64,000 nt of DNA from Thalassoglobus sp. JC818 (GCF_040717535.1 NZ_JBFEFI010000012.1:40043-104042); one strand, 5' to 3'. Shown: positions 17,848 through 27,369, counted from the stretch's first letter. The notes: a model not told the origin generated them from the letters alone. Numbers and translations are program-made.

Positions 17848-19668
17848 TTACGACGATTTCGAATTTGCCGCCATGAAGTTTTTCTTGGCAGCCAGTTCGC
17901 TGGGAGCAGCGACTTCGTTTCGAAGAACATCGACGTCGAGCAACATCTGGCGAGCAGCATTCGTGCGGCGCTGGGCTCGGCGGAGTTCGTCTTCAAGACT
18001 TGGAAACAAACCGCGTTCAAGTTTTCGGTCCACCATTTCGGAAACGAGATGCTGGACTGCTGATTTCATTCCCCGTCGCAATCGCCAGGTGAATGTTGTC
18101 ACCAGCAACCCGGACCAGAGAATCAGAAACAGCCCGGCAGCTAGATAAAAGTCCGATGAAAGAAGAGTCTGCCCGTTGAAAAGTGAGTCGTAAAAGAAGT
18201 TATAGCCGACGCGAAGAATGACAAAGACGACGTACAGGCCGAACAGAACTTCGTACCAGATCCGGACATTCAGAGTCGAGTTCTTCTGGGCCAGTGTGTC
18301 GATTGCAGCATCGACTTGCTGGCTGGCATCGAGAACAAACTGGCTCTCGACCTGCGCAGCATCTCGCTTCAGTTCGGTCATCGAGTGCTGGGCAAACATC
18401 TCCGGCTGAAACTCAGCGGACTGCACGTATCCCGAAACGACGATTTCCGCTTCTCGCAAATGTGCATCATCGAGACCGAATCTGCTCACACGCTCGAGTG
18501 CTTCCGCACCTTCCTGTTCTTTCTTGAGCTGATCCAGCCAACGCTTGCCTTGAATCGTCCCCAGAAGTGCCATTTGAGCGGTGCTGCGTGCTCGAAAGAA
18601 AGTCAGCGAGGCGAGAATTCCGCCGATTCCGTGGTAGACACGCAAAACTGCGGAGAACGGGCTCATTCCCCAATGTTCATTCACTGCAGCTAACAAACGA
18701 CGTTCCCACAGCCCATGACTTGTGAGCAACTCGTCCTGCAGCCGTTTTGCCATTCGCTGACTGAGTGTGACGCGCTGTTGGGCGAGGACATCTTCGAGTT
18801 CGTTGAGCGATCCGAGTTTCGCATCGAGAATTTCGACCGAACGTGTCAGCCCGGATTGCAGGAGATCGACAATATTCGCCCGCCGAATTCGAATCCGCTG
18901 CGATGCGCCTAATCCAGAGGTCAGTAGCTGCAGGAGTTTTCCGAATTCCCCGGAGGGGGTGATCCCGTTTTGCTGTTCCCGCAGTGCCGAGAGCGAATCG
19001 ACGAAGAACAATTCGGGGACTTGATAGCTCTCCGAGAGAAGGCTCTTCCAGTCGTCTCGGATGTCTTCATCGAGATCGGCATGAGATTGCACAAAGATCA
19101 TGCGACACCCGGCCGCTGCTGCCTGAAGTTCGCTCGTAACGCGTGAGGACCGATACTTCTGCTGTGTCGAAACGACCAGCAACACGTCGCAATGAGGCAA
19201 CAGCCTGCGAAGCCGATCCAAATTTGTTCCCGCTCCGTTGGTGTCGCTGGTGTCTGGATCGGGACAGTCGAGGATGACAAAGTCTTTGAGTGTCGGTGTC
19301 TCGAAGCGAAAGACGTCAATCTCATCGAGTGGAAGCTGCAGCAGATCTAACTCAGTGTCCGTGTGAGCAATGAGAACCGGCTTTCGCGTGGTGGGACGTT
19401 CTCGTCCAGAGTGGCTCACCTCGACTCCGACGAGAGCATTGACGAGCGCACTCTTCCCAGTTCCAGTGCCTCCGAAAGTCGCAACGACAAGCGGAGCTTC
19501 AAACCGAAATTGGAGCGACTCGACTCGCTTCAAGACGCGTTTCAGCAATCCCTGACAGAAGATCATTGGCTCCCACATCGAAGGCGCATCGCACCATTCT
19601 TCGGCGCGATGTCGGACTCGATCGATCGAGGCCAGAAGTTCGAGTTGGTCGATCTCAGGAGTGTGCAT
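17848..19668 (-). CDS. Dynamin-like membrane GTPase
   Basis: A 606-residue P-loop GTPase with G1 GGTGTGKS (66-73), RPTTRKPVL as a G2-like segment, G3 DCPDPD (134-139) and SHAD (195-198) in the G4 position, so guanine specificity is uncertain. A long helical stalk (about 260-460) is followed by two membrane helices (about 470-490 and 507-527) and a basic helical tail, a layout seen in bacterial dynamin-like and other membrane-remodelling GTPases. The function is unknown. It precedes the terminase operon by about 130 bases on the same strand. A copy of the dispersed repeat lies upstream of its start. Confidence 0.7.
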   Translation of the reverse strand: MHTPEIDQLELLASIDRVRHRAEEWCDAPSMWEPMIFCQGLLKRVLKRVESLQFRFEAPLVVATFGGTGTGKSALVNALVGVEVSHSGRERPTTRKPVLIAHTDTELDLLQLPLDEIDVFRFETPTLKDFVILDCPDPDTSDTNGAGTNLDRLRRLLPHCDVLLVVSTQQKYRSSRVTSELQAAAAGCRMIFVQSHADLDEDIRDDWKSLLSESYQVPELFFVDSLSALREQQNGITPSGEFGKLLQLLTSGLGASQRIRIRRANIVDLLQSGLTRSVEILDAKLGSLNELEDVLAQQRVTLSQRMAKRLQDELLTSHGLWERRLLAAVNEHWGMSPFSAVLRVYHGIGGILASLTFFRARSTAQMALLGTIQGKRWLDQLKKEQEGAEALERVSRFGLDDAHLREAEIVVSGYVQSAEFQPEMFAQHSMTELKRDAAQVESQFVLDASQQVDAAIDTLAQKNSTLNVRIWYEVLFGLYVVFVILRVGYNFFYDSLFNGQTLLSSDFYLAAGLFLILWSGLLVTTFTWRLRRGMKSAVQHLVSEMVDRKLERGLFPSLEDELRRAQRRTNAARQMLLDVDVLRNEVAAPSELAAKKNFMAANSKSS

Positions 19669-19710
19669 GGTCGTTCCGCGACAGAATCGAATGATTCACC
19701 ATAAGCTGCC

Positions 19711-19817
19711 TAAAGCAAGTTGCTCTTTCCTGTGCACTCGCTTGCACTCTTTCATAAATCAAAAGGCTTTACTTGCTCGTGCGAGATCGGGCACACAGAA
19801 TCAGAAAATGCTCTAAA
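19711..19817 (+). repeat. Dispersed intergenic repeat, copy A
   Basis: About 107 bp shared with copies B and C in this window. The 29 bases 19715-19743 match 54366-54394 exactly, and TTGCTCGTGCGAG (19773-19785) matches 54424-54436. Against the reverse complement of 29662-29768 it aligns almost throughout. It holds short palindromes: AGCAA-G-TTGCT and CTCG-TG-CGAG. It lies between the GTPase gene and the oxidoreductase gene, overlapping the latter's 3' end by about 5 bases. Confidence 0.85.
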
Positions 19818-21240
19818 TTGTCGCTTCAGAAGGGGTCAGGTATTTGTCGAGTTCGTTCGAGACAATCACTCCGTAGTTGACTGCTCCCAACCACCCGGAC
19901 ATGATGATCCCGACTGATCCGGCATGGAAGAGTCCGCCGATTTGCTCCGGCAATGACTGAGAAACTTTTAGCCCTTCGAATTTGGTTCCGAAACTGGCCC
20001 CTTCGATGTGGCGGGTGTAATGCTTGAACGTTTTCGGTGTTGAAGCTTCGATCCAGTCGAGTTTTTGCCGAATATCGGGGACGTATTTTTCGAGGCAGTC
20101 CAGTGTTGACTGGCAGAGATCTTCTTTGTCTCGAGCATATTGCTCGTCAGAAAGATCGGCCCAGTCTTCGTAGCGGGCATTCGTCGAGGAGACGATCAAC
20201 CAGCGGTCGGAACCGGGACGGGTTTCCGGATAGTAGAACGAGAAGGTCCGGCTGCTGACTTCTTTCGAAAGCATTGCTTCGATGTCGAATCCTTCATGTT
20301 CTGAGTGGAACAGAAGGTCGCCACAGTTGTCGAATCCTTCGCCTGGTTTCAACCCGAGGTAAACCTGACAGCTTGAGTTATTGAGTCGAACGGCATTCGC
20401 TTCGTCCATGAACTCTTTGTCGAAGTGTTCGGGGCCGACGAGTTTTTGGATCGTCGACTTAATATTCGCGTTCGACAAGATCGCTCCGCACTCGATGCGT
20501 TTTCCGTTCACGTGAACAGCTTTGACGCTGCGATCGGGGCCAACTTCAATCTGTTCAACAAGTGCCCGGATGCGAAGATCGACGCCGTTTCGGATCAACT
20601 CCTCTTTCATTTTGTTGACGAGCGCATCGGTTCCGCCCTGGAAGGTGAAGACTCCCTTACTCATAAAGTTACTGAAGACAATTCCGTACGTGATGGCAGG
20701 ATCTTCGAGCGTTGATCCGTTGGCGTACGTGATCGGTTCCATCAACAGGCGAACGACGTCGCTTCGGCCGGGAAAGAACTTTTCGAACAGTTCTCGTGTC
20801 GTCATTCCCTGATCGTCGAAGAAATTCATCTTCCGGGCTGTGGCGAAAAAATCGTCAACCGTCTCGTAAGGAACTTTGAACTGTTCGGTGATGATTCTGG
20901 TGAAGTCTTTTCGATCGAATGTCGTCCGAAGTGAGAATTGAGGATTCTCGAAGCGGATTCCCTTGAGTTGAACGATGCTTTCGGCAATCTCCGGTGTCCA
21001 ATACTTGCGGCAGCTTTTCACCATCCCATGGGGAAATCCATGCAGCGAGATGTCGAAGATGTGGCCACCTTTCCGTTTGAACCAGGTCGCCATTCCTCCA
21101 AGCTGATAGTGATGTTCCAGCAGCAAGACAGAATAACCTGCCTTCGCCAGAACGTTGGCACTTGTCATGCCCGCCAATCCGGAACCGATGACAATCACGT
21201 CGTATCGGTCACGTGTCTCCTTCAAGAAATTCTTCGCCAT
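19813..21240 (-). CDS. FAD-dependent oxidoreductase, carotenoid desaturase/isomerase-like
   Basis: A 475-residue flavoprotein of the CrtI/amine-oxidase superfamily. The dinucleotide-binding fold [19 protein letters not shown] is at the N-terminus with E-HHYQLGG following, and the C-terminal FAD motif reads [23 protein letters not shown]. Family members desaturate or isomerise carotenoids or saturate retinol-type polyenes; the substrate is unknown here. I chose the ATG at 21240 ([11 protein letters not shown]) because the FAD fold begins 14 residues later; the frame extends to 21300. It is a single gene, upstream of which lies the long gene-free stretch. Confidence 0.8.
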   Translation of the reverse strand: MAKNFLKETRDRYDVIVIGSGLAGMTSANVLAKAGYSVLLLEHHYQLGGMATWFKRKGGHIFDISLHGFPHGMVKSCRKYWTPEIAESIVQLKGIRFENPQFSLRTTFDRKDFTRIITEQFKVPYETVDDFFATARKMNFFDDQGMTTRELFEKFFPGRSDVVRLLMEPITYANGSTLEDPAITYGIVFSNFMSKGVFTFQGGTDALVNKMKEELIRNGVDLRIRALVEQIEVGPDRSVKAVHVNGKRIECGAILSNANIKSTIQKLVGPEHFDKEFMDEANAVRLNNSSCQVYLGLKPGEGFDNCGDLLFHSEHEGFDIEAMLSKEVSSRTFSFYYPETRPGSDRWLIVSSTNARYEDWADLSDEQYARDKEDLCQSTLDCLEKYVPDIRQKLDWIEASTPKTFKHYTRHIEGASFGTKFEGLKVSQSLPEQIGGLFHAGSVGIIMSGWLGAVNYGVIVSNELDKYLTPSEATI

Positions 21241-21596
21241 CGCAAATTGAGAACTCACAAGGTGTTTCGAAATCAGGTGCGGAAGAAATCTCCGCTTCAC
21301 CGGGACATCATTGACAATTTTGAAGTGAACATCCAGTTCATCAGCTAGGATTGTCGGAAATAGGGACTGTCTCAGATCGTCAACTCAATTGATGTTGCTG
21401 AGACTCAACGATTTTTGATCTTCAGGGTTGCAAACGAATTCGAGACACGGCCGGTTCAACAAACTGGAACCGAAATTCGGGCATTCTCGATCAAGCTGAC
21501 GGGAAACGAAGTTTGTTGTGGTGACGACTCTTGAATTCCTGAATGCATCAATGCAGACTGAAACGGGAACAATAGACTCGATCGAACAGAGCGACT

Positions 21597-21670
21597 TGGC
21601 AACGCGCATCTTCAGGATGCAGCACATCCCTGGCCCGCACGGTGCTCCCATCACGCATGGGGCGTTGCCA
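21597..21670. other. Perfect four-way-junction (cloverleaf) palindrome
   Basis: A 9-bp closing stem (21597-21605 with 21662-21670, TGGCAACGC/GCGTTGCCA) encloses three hairpins that abut with no unpaired base between them: 21606-21620 (5 bp, TTCAG loop), 21621-21646 (5 bp AGCAC/GTGCT, 16-base loop) and 21647-21661 (5 bp CCCAT/ATGGG, CACGC loop). All 24 pairs are Watson-Crick. It lacks tRNA loop lengths and the T-loop consensus, so it is not a tRNA. It could be a structured RNA or a single-stranded DNA recombination or replication substrate. Confidence 0.7.
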
Positions 21671-21672
21671 TC

Positions 21673-21702
21673 TTCTTTTCTCTCAACTTCTTTTCTCTCA
21701 AC
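21673..21702 (+). repeat. 15-bp tandem duplication
   Basis: TTCTTTTCTCTCAAC occurs twice in direct succession (21673-21687 and 21688-21702), two bases after the cloverleaf. The tract is pyrimidine-rich. It looks like a replication-slippage product. Confidence 0.85.
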
Positions 21703-22286
21703 GCGAGTTGGTCTCTCTCTGCTTCGAACTCTCATCATGTTTGAGCTGCTTGAGCCTTCCACTGAAATTGAATGAACGGTTGAGTATCTTCGCATCCAAC
21801 GACATTGATTGCTGACGCGCTTTGACGTGCCGTTGTGTCAATCACAATTCTTCCATTGGCCATCCGGGATTCGAATTGAGCTTCGAAAATTGTCGTTTCC
21901 ATTGGCTGACTGATTGCAACCGGAGTTTCTGTCGAATCCTGAGATTCGGGCATCACTGCAATTTTCGCGTGAATCGTCTTGAGCTTGCTGAGAGCGGAGA
22001 AGTAATTTCATCTTTGCCCCCCTCGCAGATTGACTCCCCAATTCACCATCCAATTTCGTGCATCGTTCGAAACGAAATGCACAAGCTCGCTCGAACAAAT
22101 TCAACACGACGTTGACTTTGAAAGCTCTTCGGCGAGTCCGCAGGTAAGCCTCCTGCCGTCGGTGTGATCTGCGTGCCTCTTCGTCATGCCTGTCCCGCCA
22201 AGTTTCGAATTTGCCTGTAAGGTCCGGCCACTCAGCACGTAGTGAAAATGCACACTCGTTCCAGATGAAAAAGGGAATTTTAAATC

Positions 22287-22883
22287 ATGCCGACTACCAG
22301 GCGGTCGTTGTTGTTGCAAATTCGGGATCTCTCCAATTCAGACAAGTGGACTGAGTTCGTCAAAATCTATCGACCGCTCATCGCCGACATGTGCCGGCGT
22401 CACGGAGTTCAAAACTCGGGCATCGATGACGTTGTTCAGGATGTGATGATTCAAATCATGCACTCCATTGGACGATTCGAGCGTGATGAGTCGAAAGGGA
22501 GATTTCGAAGTTGGCTCAAGTGCGTCGTCGTGAACAAGATTCGTGATCGCTGGCGGGCTGGAAAAGTTCGCAGAGCAACTTCGCTGCAAGAAGCTTGCGC
22601 AGCTGTCGAGGCTCAGGAGTCCGGCGATGATTTGAGAGTTGAGCAGCGTTCGCTGATGCACAAAGCGATCGCGCAAGTGAAAGAAGCATCGCTTTCTAAA
22701 ACGTGGAAGTGTTTTGATTTACACTGCCTTCAGAAAAAGCCAGCAGCTGACGTCGCGGCCGAACTCGGACTCTCTGAGAACGCTGTCTACGCGAATTGCT
22801 CTCGCACGCTGACTCGAATTCGCACACGTTGCCAGGAACTCAAACGGAGATTGGCTGGTGAAGAACCTGTCGTGTCTGAGTGA
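22287..22883 (+). CDS. ECF-type RNA polymerase sigma factor
   Basis: A 198-residue extracytoplasmic-function sigma factor. Region 2 covers about 20-95 (KIYRPLIADMCRRHGV, DVVQDVMIQIMHSI, RSWLKCVVVNKIRDRWR) and region 4 about 125-185 (LHCLQKKPAADVAAELGLSE then NAVYANCSRTLTRIR). The start has AAAGGG upstream. The next gene, a membrane kinase with an anti-sigma-like zinc motif, overlaps by 26 bases, matching the sigma-plus-kinase ECF arrangements typical of Planctomycetes, in which the kinase probably controls the sigma factor. The signal and regulon are unknown. Confidence 0.9.
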   Translation: MPTTRRSLLLQIRDLSNSDKWTEFVKIYRPLIADMCRRHGVQNSGIDDVVQDVMIQIMHSIGRFERDESKGRFRSWLKCVVVNKIRDRWRAGKVRRATSLQEACAAVEAQESGDDLRVEQRSLMHKAIAQVKEASLSKTWKCFDLHCLQKKPAADVAAELGLSENAVYANCSRTLTRIRTRCQELKRRLAGEEPVVSE

Positions 22884-24627
22884 CGTCGAACTCTGGAAGC
22901 TGATCGACGATGAACCTGCCGGCGAGTGGATCGAGAGTCACGAGCACCTAAGCATCTGTGAAACTTGCCGGGCCCGCGCCTTGAGTATTCAAGAGGATCT
23001 TGGATTTCTGGACGATCGTGCGAGTACGTCGTCACTGGCAGAGTTTGAAAAAGCAATCGACGAAGCCTGGGAACACACGAATCAGCTTCTCGGAAGCACT
23101 CTCGAAACAAGCGAGCCAATGCTTGAGGCTGGCGATCGGATTGATCGTTACGAGATCTGCGATTGTCTCAATTCAGGTGGGCAGGGTGAAGTTTATCTCG
23201 CATTTGATCGACGACTCAAAAGGCAGGTCGCGATTAAAGTTTCACGAGATTCCCTCGGAAGCGGAATGGATGCTCAGCAATGGGGTAAAGATGAAGGAGA
23301 ACTGCTGGCGCGTGTGAATCATCCGCGACTCGCTCAAGTCTATGACACTGGCGTTCACGACGGGCATCCGTTTCTGGTGATGGAGTACGTCGAAGGATGG
23401 ACGCTTGTCGGAGAATTACGACGTCGATCGGTGAACTCGATCTGGATTCGTGACACACTGAAGCAAGTCTGTTCCGCTGTTGAAGCGATCCATACCGGCG
23501 GGATTTTGCACCTCGATCTGAAACCTGAAAATGTCATGGTGACTCCTCAGGGGAACTGCAAGCTTATCGATTTAGGCACAGCCTGGTTCGTCTCGCGGCA
23601 GTCAGGTGCGACACAGTCGGTCGCTGGGACTCCAGAATATGTCGCACCCGAACAACTCGACGGAGCTTTCGAAGACTTCAATGTTCAGACTGATGTGTTC
23701 GGCGTCGGAGCAATTCTGTACTTCCTGCTGACCGGGAGTCCGATTCGTTCACTGTCAGCTTCGTTATACGGAAACCATCGACGCGCGCTGGAAGAGAGCA
23801 TTCGCAAACTTCAGCGTGCCGGGCAGAACAAACGTTTAACCGCGATCTGCGTGAAAGCCATCGCCCCTGAGCCTCGGGACCGCTATCAGAGCGTCACCGA
23901 GTTGCAGGAAGATCTAAGCTATCGGCAAAAGCCGAGCGGACTGGCGATGATGTTTTTTCTGGCGGGCGCTCTCAGCCTCGTAGGAGGAGTGTTGACCTTC
24001 TCGTCGTTTCTGTCTGCTGCTCAGATTTCCCAATCCACGATGAGTGAAGAAACTGCTCCAACGCAATCGATTGATGAGCGACGGAGCATCGTCCACAATT
24101 TCAAGCCCGTGCGGCTCGATTTGAGTTTCATTTCAGACCATCCGGAAGAGGTGAAACTCTTTGTTCATCATAGTCATTCTCAAAGTCTCAATACCTTGCC
24201 AATGCACGTTGTCGAGACGGAGAACGCCCCGGTCTATCGAATTCGAACCGGGAGCGACGGGATTGAACTCAACCCCGAATCGGGCGTTGTGACATTTATG
24301 GTCTTTCAATCGAACGAAACTGAAGAAAGCCTTCGTTGTCGGATTCGCGCAGCTTTTCAAAACCTCAACTCAATTGAACTGACTGAATTTCAGAAGTTCA
24401 CATTGTTGGGAGCTGATGAAGAATCTCCGCTTGTTTCACCGATGGCTTCCGAGTTTTCTGAAGCGATTTCCGTCGCTCTAGCACGGGCAGGAACGCGAAT
24501 TCGCGGTTTCTCAGTTGCTCCCTGGGTCGAGTCGGCCGCCTCACCTCGTTTGAATGTGACCCTCGCGATGGACCGTCACTTTGAATCGCGAGACGTCCGC
24601 ATTGTCAAAACACGTTCACAGCTGTGA
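22858..24627 (+). CDS. Membrane serine/threonine kinase with anti-sigma-like zinc motif
   Basis: A 589-residue protein. The first 80 residues carry HEHLSICETC (about 28-37), an HxxxCxxC zinc-finger motif of anti-sigma factors. The kinase domain (about 98-355) has GGQGEV (107-112), Lys127 in VAIKVS, HLDLKPEN (218-225) and DLG (238-240). The HRD arginine is leucine and DFG is DLG, so activation-loop control may differ. A membrane helix (about 364-388) is followed by a 200-residue extracytoplasmic domain with no recognised fold. GTG start with GGAG upstream, inside the end of the sigma gene, indicating translational coupling. The kinase plausibly senses an external signal and controls the sigma factor. 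Confidence 0.85.
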   Translation: MKNLSCLSDVELWKLIDDEPAGEWIESHEHLSICETCRARALSIQEDLGFLDDRASTSSLAEFEKAIDEAWEHTNQLLGSTLETSEPMLEAGDRIDRYEICDCLNSGGQGEVYLAFDRRLKRQVAIKVSRDSLGSGMDAQQWGKDEGELLARVNHPRLAQVYDTGVHDGHPFLVMEYVEGWTLVGELRRRSVNSIWIRDTLKQVCSAVEAIHTGGILHLDLKPENVMVTPQGNCKLIDLGTAWFVSRQSGATQSVAGTPEYVAPEQLDGAFEDFNVQTDVFGVGAILYFLLTGSPIRSLSASLYGNHRRALEESIRKLQRAGQNKRLTAICVKAIAPEPRDRYQSVTELQEDLSYRQKPSGLAMMFFLAGALSLVGGVLTFSSFLSAAQISQSTMSEETAPTQSIDERRSIVHNFKPVRLDLSFISDHPEEVKLFVHHSHSQSLNTLPMHVVETENAPVYRIRTGSDGIELNPESGVVTFMVFQSNETEESLRCRIRAAFQNLNSIELTEFQKFTLLGADEESPLVSPMASEFSEAISVALARAGTRIRGFSVAPWVESAASPRLNVTLAMDRHFESRDVRIVKTRSQL

Positions 24628-24653
24628 ACTAAATCTGGCGATGGCGACGTCGA

Positions 24654-26075
24654 TCATTTTCGATCGGCGCGGTATTGAGGATTGGGAGTCGTCGGGATCG
24701 GGGCATTGACAGCATTTCTCCATTCGACCATGGCATCGTGCAGCCTCTTGAGATCTTCCGGGTGTGACTTGGAAAGATCTGTTTCTTCTCCGAGATCGGA
24801 TTCGAGGTTGTAGAGCTCTCGGCGTCCTGTTTCGAACCACTCGATCAACTTCCAATTGCCCATTCGAATTGCACCGGCTGGAGTCGTTCGAAACGGTCCG
24901 CCATGAGGATCGCCTTTTCCTTGAAGGTAACAAGGGAAGTGCCAGAAGAGAGCAGGGCGATCGAGTGACGATTCGTGGTCCCGCAGAAGCGAACAAAGGC
25001 TGAGGCCGTCGAGTTCGACGCCCGATGGAGTGGGGGTGTCGGTCATTTCGAGAAGGGTTGGGTACAGGTCGATTCCGATGACCGGTTCGCTGCATCGTTG
25101 ATTTGCTGCGGTTACTCCCGGCCACTTAATCAACAACGGTTCTCGAATTCCACCTTCGTACAGCATCCCTTTCGCTCCACGGAGCGGAGCGTTCGAGGTT
25201 GCACCACCGTAGCCGCCATTGTCGGAGAAGAAGAGGACGATTGTGTTGTCATCCAATCCGCATTCCTTCACGACATCCAGCACGCGGCCGACGCTGTCGT
25301 CGACGCTTTCAACCATAGCTGCATACTTTGCGTTGTTATGGTTTTCCGTTGCTTGCTTCTGTTGATATTTCGCGACCAGTTCCTCTTTCCCCTGGATTGG
25401 GGTGTGAACTGCGTAGTGAGTCAAATAGAGGAAAAATGGTCCTTCTTGGTTGTCCTTGATGAAGTTGCAGGCTTCCGTGGTTAATCGATCAGTGAGGTAT
25501 TCGCCGGGTTCTTCATTGACAAGTTCCGGGTATTTGTAGGGGCTGTGATAACCTCCTCCACTGGGGCTTCCCCATTCGCGACCGGCGATGTTGATGTCGA
25601 ATCCCTGTGTTTTGGGATCGTCGCCGAGGTGCCATTTCCCCATGCTGGCTGTGGTGTATCCGTTGCCCTGGAGTGCCTCAGCAATGGTGACGAATTCGTC
25701 CGCCAGAACAGTCTCGTTTTCAATGGGTTCAAGCTTGCGTTGCTTGTTGTTCCCTCGTGCTGGGTCGCCAACCGTGTAGATTCCATGTCGCGGCGTATAC
25801 TTCCCGGACATCAGACAAGCGCGGCTCGGTGCACAATTCGGTGCATTGGCGTAAGCATCGGTGAAGATCATGCTCTGTTCGGCCAGGGCATCGATATGAG
25901 GAGTTTCGTAGTATTCGCTCCCCATGTAGCCAAGATCTGTCCATCCGAGATCATCGATAAAGAAGAAGACAATATTCGGTTTTTCGGCCGCATGCAGTTG
26001 GAAACTCGTGCTGACTAGAATGATGCCAAGGCAGTGAATCAACGAGTGCATGATGCTGCGGGGGAAGAGATTCAT
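24654..26075 (-). CDS. Secreted sulfatase
   Basis: A 473-residue formylglycine-dependent sulfatase that removes sulfate esters, probably from algal polysaccharides. The signal peptide (residues about 1-30, ending HAA) is followed by PNIVFFFIDDLGWTD with metal aspartates, and CAPSRACLMSG where Cys81 is converted to formylglycine. GKWHLG, FSDNGG and RELYNL are the other family blocks. It is alkaline-phosphatase-superfamily type I. No maturation enzyme is encoded in the window. An internal ATG at 26051 is an alternative start. It faces the divergent Ldh gene. Confidence 0.9.
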   Translation of the reverse strand: MNLFPRSIMHSLIHCLGIILVSTSFQLHAAEKPNIVFFFIDDLGWTDLGYMGSEYYETPHIDALAEQSMIFTDAYANAPNCAPSRACLMSGKYTPRHGIYTVGDPARGNNKQRKLEPIENETVLADEFVTIAEALQGNGYTTASMGKWHLGDDPKTQGFDINIAGREWGSPSGGGYHSPYKYPELVNEEPGEYLTDRLTTEACNFIKDNQEGPFFLYLTHYAVHTPIQGKEELVAKYQQKQATENHNNAKYAAMVESVDDSVGRVLDVVKECGLDDNTIVLFFSDNGGYGGATSNAPLRGAKGMLYEGGIREPLLIKWPGVTAANQRCSEPVIGIDLYPTLLEMTDTPTPSGVELDGLSLCSLLRDHESSLDRPALFWHFPCYLQGKGDPHGGPFRTTPAGAIRMGNWKLIEWFETGRRELYNLESDLGEETDLSKSHPEDLKRLHDAMVEWRNAVNAPIPTTPNPQYRADRK

Positions 26076-26255
26076 TGATGATGGATTTCTTGCTGACTGC
26101 AGGGAGCAGTATTTGTGGGTGAGAGAGATTCGACTCCAGAATGGCGATTCTGAATAATATCAGCAAGCGTCCATGCGTGACTCGTTTCGCAAATCCAGCT
26201 ACCCTCTGCATCGATATCAACCTTCGTTGAGTTCTCAATCTAGTCTGAAGTTGCC

Positions 26256-27320
26256 ATGTCGCCATCGATTCCGATTCCTACTGACTCTCCCGATCAGATT
26301 CGAATTCCGGTCGAACAAATTGTAGCTGTCATCGAGAAGATTCTCGTCAAGAAGAGCCTCTTTCAGTTCGATGCGACCGTCGCAGCTCAACGTCTGGTCG
26401 AAGCTGACCTGTACGGGATTCCCTCGCATGGGTGCGGACGCATTCTCGATTTAGTTTCTGCCATTGATTGCGGTGACGTCGATCCGCGCGCCCGGGTTCT
26501 AATCGTCGACGAAAATGATGTGCTTTCTATCCTCGATGGAGGACGAGCACTGGGGCATCTGGCCGCAACGAAGGGTGTTGAAGCTGCGATCGCGAAAGCC
26601 AAGTCGTCAGGCGTTGGGATTTCCTGTATTGGAAACAGTCAAACGCTCGGCGCGCTTTCCGTTCCACTTCGCATGGCCAGTGAGAAAGGGCTGATCGCGA
26701 TTGGATTCAGCAGCACCGGTGGTGCGACCGTTGCAGCTCCAGGAACGACGATAGGAGTAGTCGGAAACGCCGCCTTTGCTTATGCGATCCCGAGGAAAGA
26801 CTCGCCACCGATCGTTTTTGATACAGCTTGTGGCGTGGAGTCCTGGGGGAAGCTGAGTCTACTGAAACGATTTGGAGTATCGATACCGGATGAGATTGCC
26901 TTCGATACGGAAGGCCAGCCAACATCCGACATTGAAGCTGCTGCCGCTTTGATGCCACTGGGAGGAGAACTCGGATTTGGCCTGTCTCTGCTCGGATCGA
27001 TCGTCGCGGGCCCGCTTGCGGGTGGGCAGATGGCCATTCGGAAGAAGGGAACCGATTCCAGCGACGACTCACAGCACTTTTTTATTGTTCTCGACATCGA
27101 GCACTTCACCGAAACCGATCGCTTTCAGAAGCGAGTCGATGTCGCAGTCGCGGAGATGAGGGAAAAGGCGAATGAGGGCTGTCAAAGCTTTCGGCTCCCC
27201 GGCGAGCAAGGGGCTGACAGCTTCAAGGAATTCTCAACGACCGGGATTCCGCTTCACTGTTCGATTGTCGAAGAAATCAAACAGCTTGCGCAATCCCTCG
27301 GCGTCGAAGTGTCGTTCTGA
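26256..27320 (+). CDS. Ldh/YlbC-family (malate/L-lactate/ureidoglycolate) NAD(P) dehydrogenase
   Basis: A 354-residue oxidoreductase of the malate/L-lactate dehydrogenase family that is unrelated to the classic Rossmann LDH. Family features: an N-terminal helical part with VEADLYGIPSHGCGRI, GIGNSQTLGALSVPLRMASEKG-like strand (seen as GISCIGNSQT), FSSTGGATVAAPG and the conserved DTACGVESWGKLSLLKRFG. C-terminal LPGEQG is also typical. The acid substrate cannot be set by eye. It is a single gene between two minus-strand genes. Confidence 0.85.
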   Translation: MSPSIPIPTDSPDQIRIPVEQIVAVIEKILVKKSLFQFDATVAAQRLVEADLYGIPSHGCGRILDLVSAIDCGDVDPRARVLIVDENDVLSILDGGRALGHLAATKGVEAAIAKAKSSGVGISCIGNSQTLGALSVPLRMASEKGLIAIGFSSTGGATVAAPGTTIGVVGNAAFAYAIPRKDSPPIVFDTACGVESWGKLSLLKRFGVSIPDEIAFDTEGQPTSDIEAAAALMPLGGELGFGLSLLGSIVAGPLAGGQMAIRKKGTDSSDDSQHFFIVLDIEHFTETDRFQKRVDVAVAEMREKANEGCQSFRLPGEQGADSFKEFSTTGIPLHCSIVEEIKQLAQSLGVEVSF

Positions 27321-27369
27321 ACTTCAGGACAATGGATGTTTCGAGAGAAAATGCGTTCGAGCATGAACA

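Larger units (their letters stand above)
21241..22286. other. One-kilobase gene-free region
   Basis: No open frame here has convincing coding character; the longest candidates overlap structured DNA and show no domains. It holds a 74-nt cloverleaf (21597-21670) and a 15-bp tandem duplication (21673-21702). The right end should contain the promoter of the ECF sigma gene at 22287, and a ribosome site AAAGGG is visible at 22269-22274. Length and structure suggest one or more non-coding RNAs. Confidence 0.5.

Noticed and set aside
21597..21670. tRNA gene from the cloverleaf shape
   Set aside because: Arms have 5-, 16- and 5-base loops and a 9-bp closing stem; there is no 7-base anticodon loop, no TTCRA T-loop and no junction bases as in tRNA.
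21385..21795. 136-codon minus-strand open frame
   Set aside because: It crosses the cloverleaf and the tandem repeat, has no ribosome site or domain, and is rich in unlikely residues.
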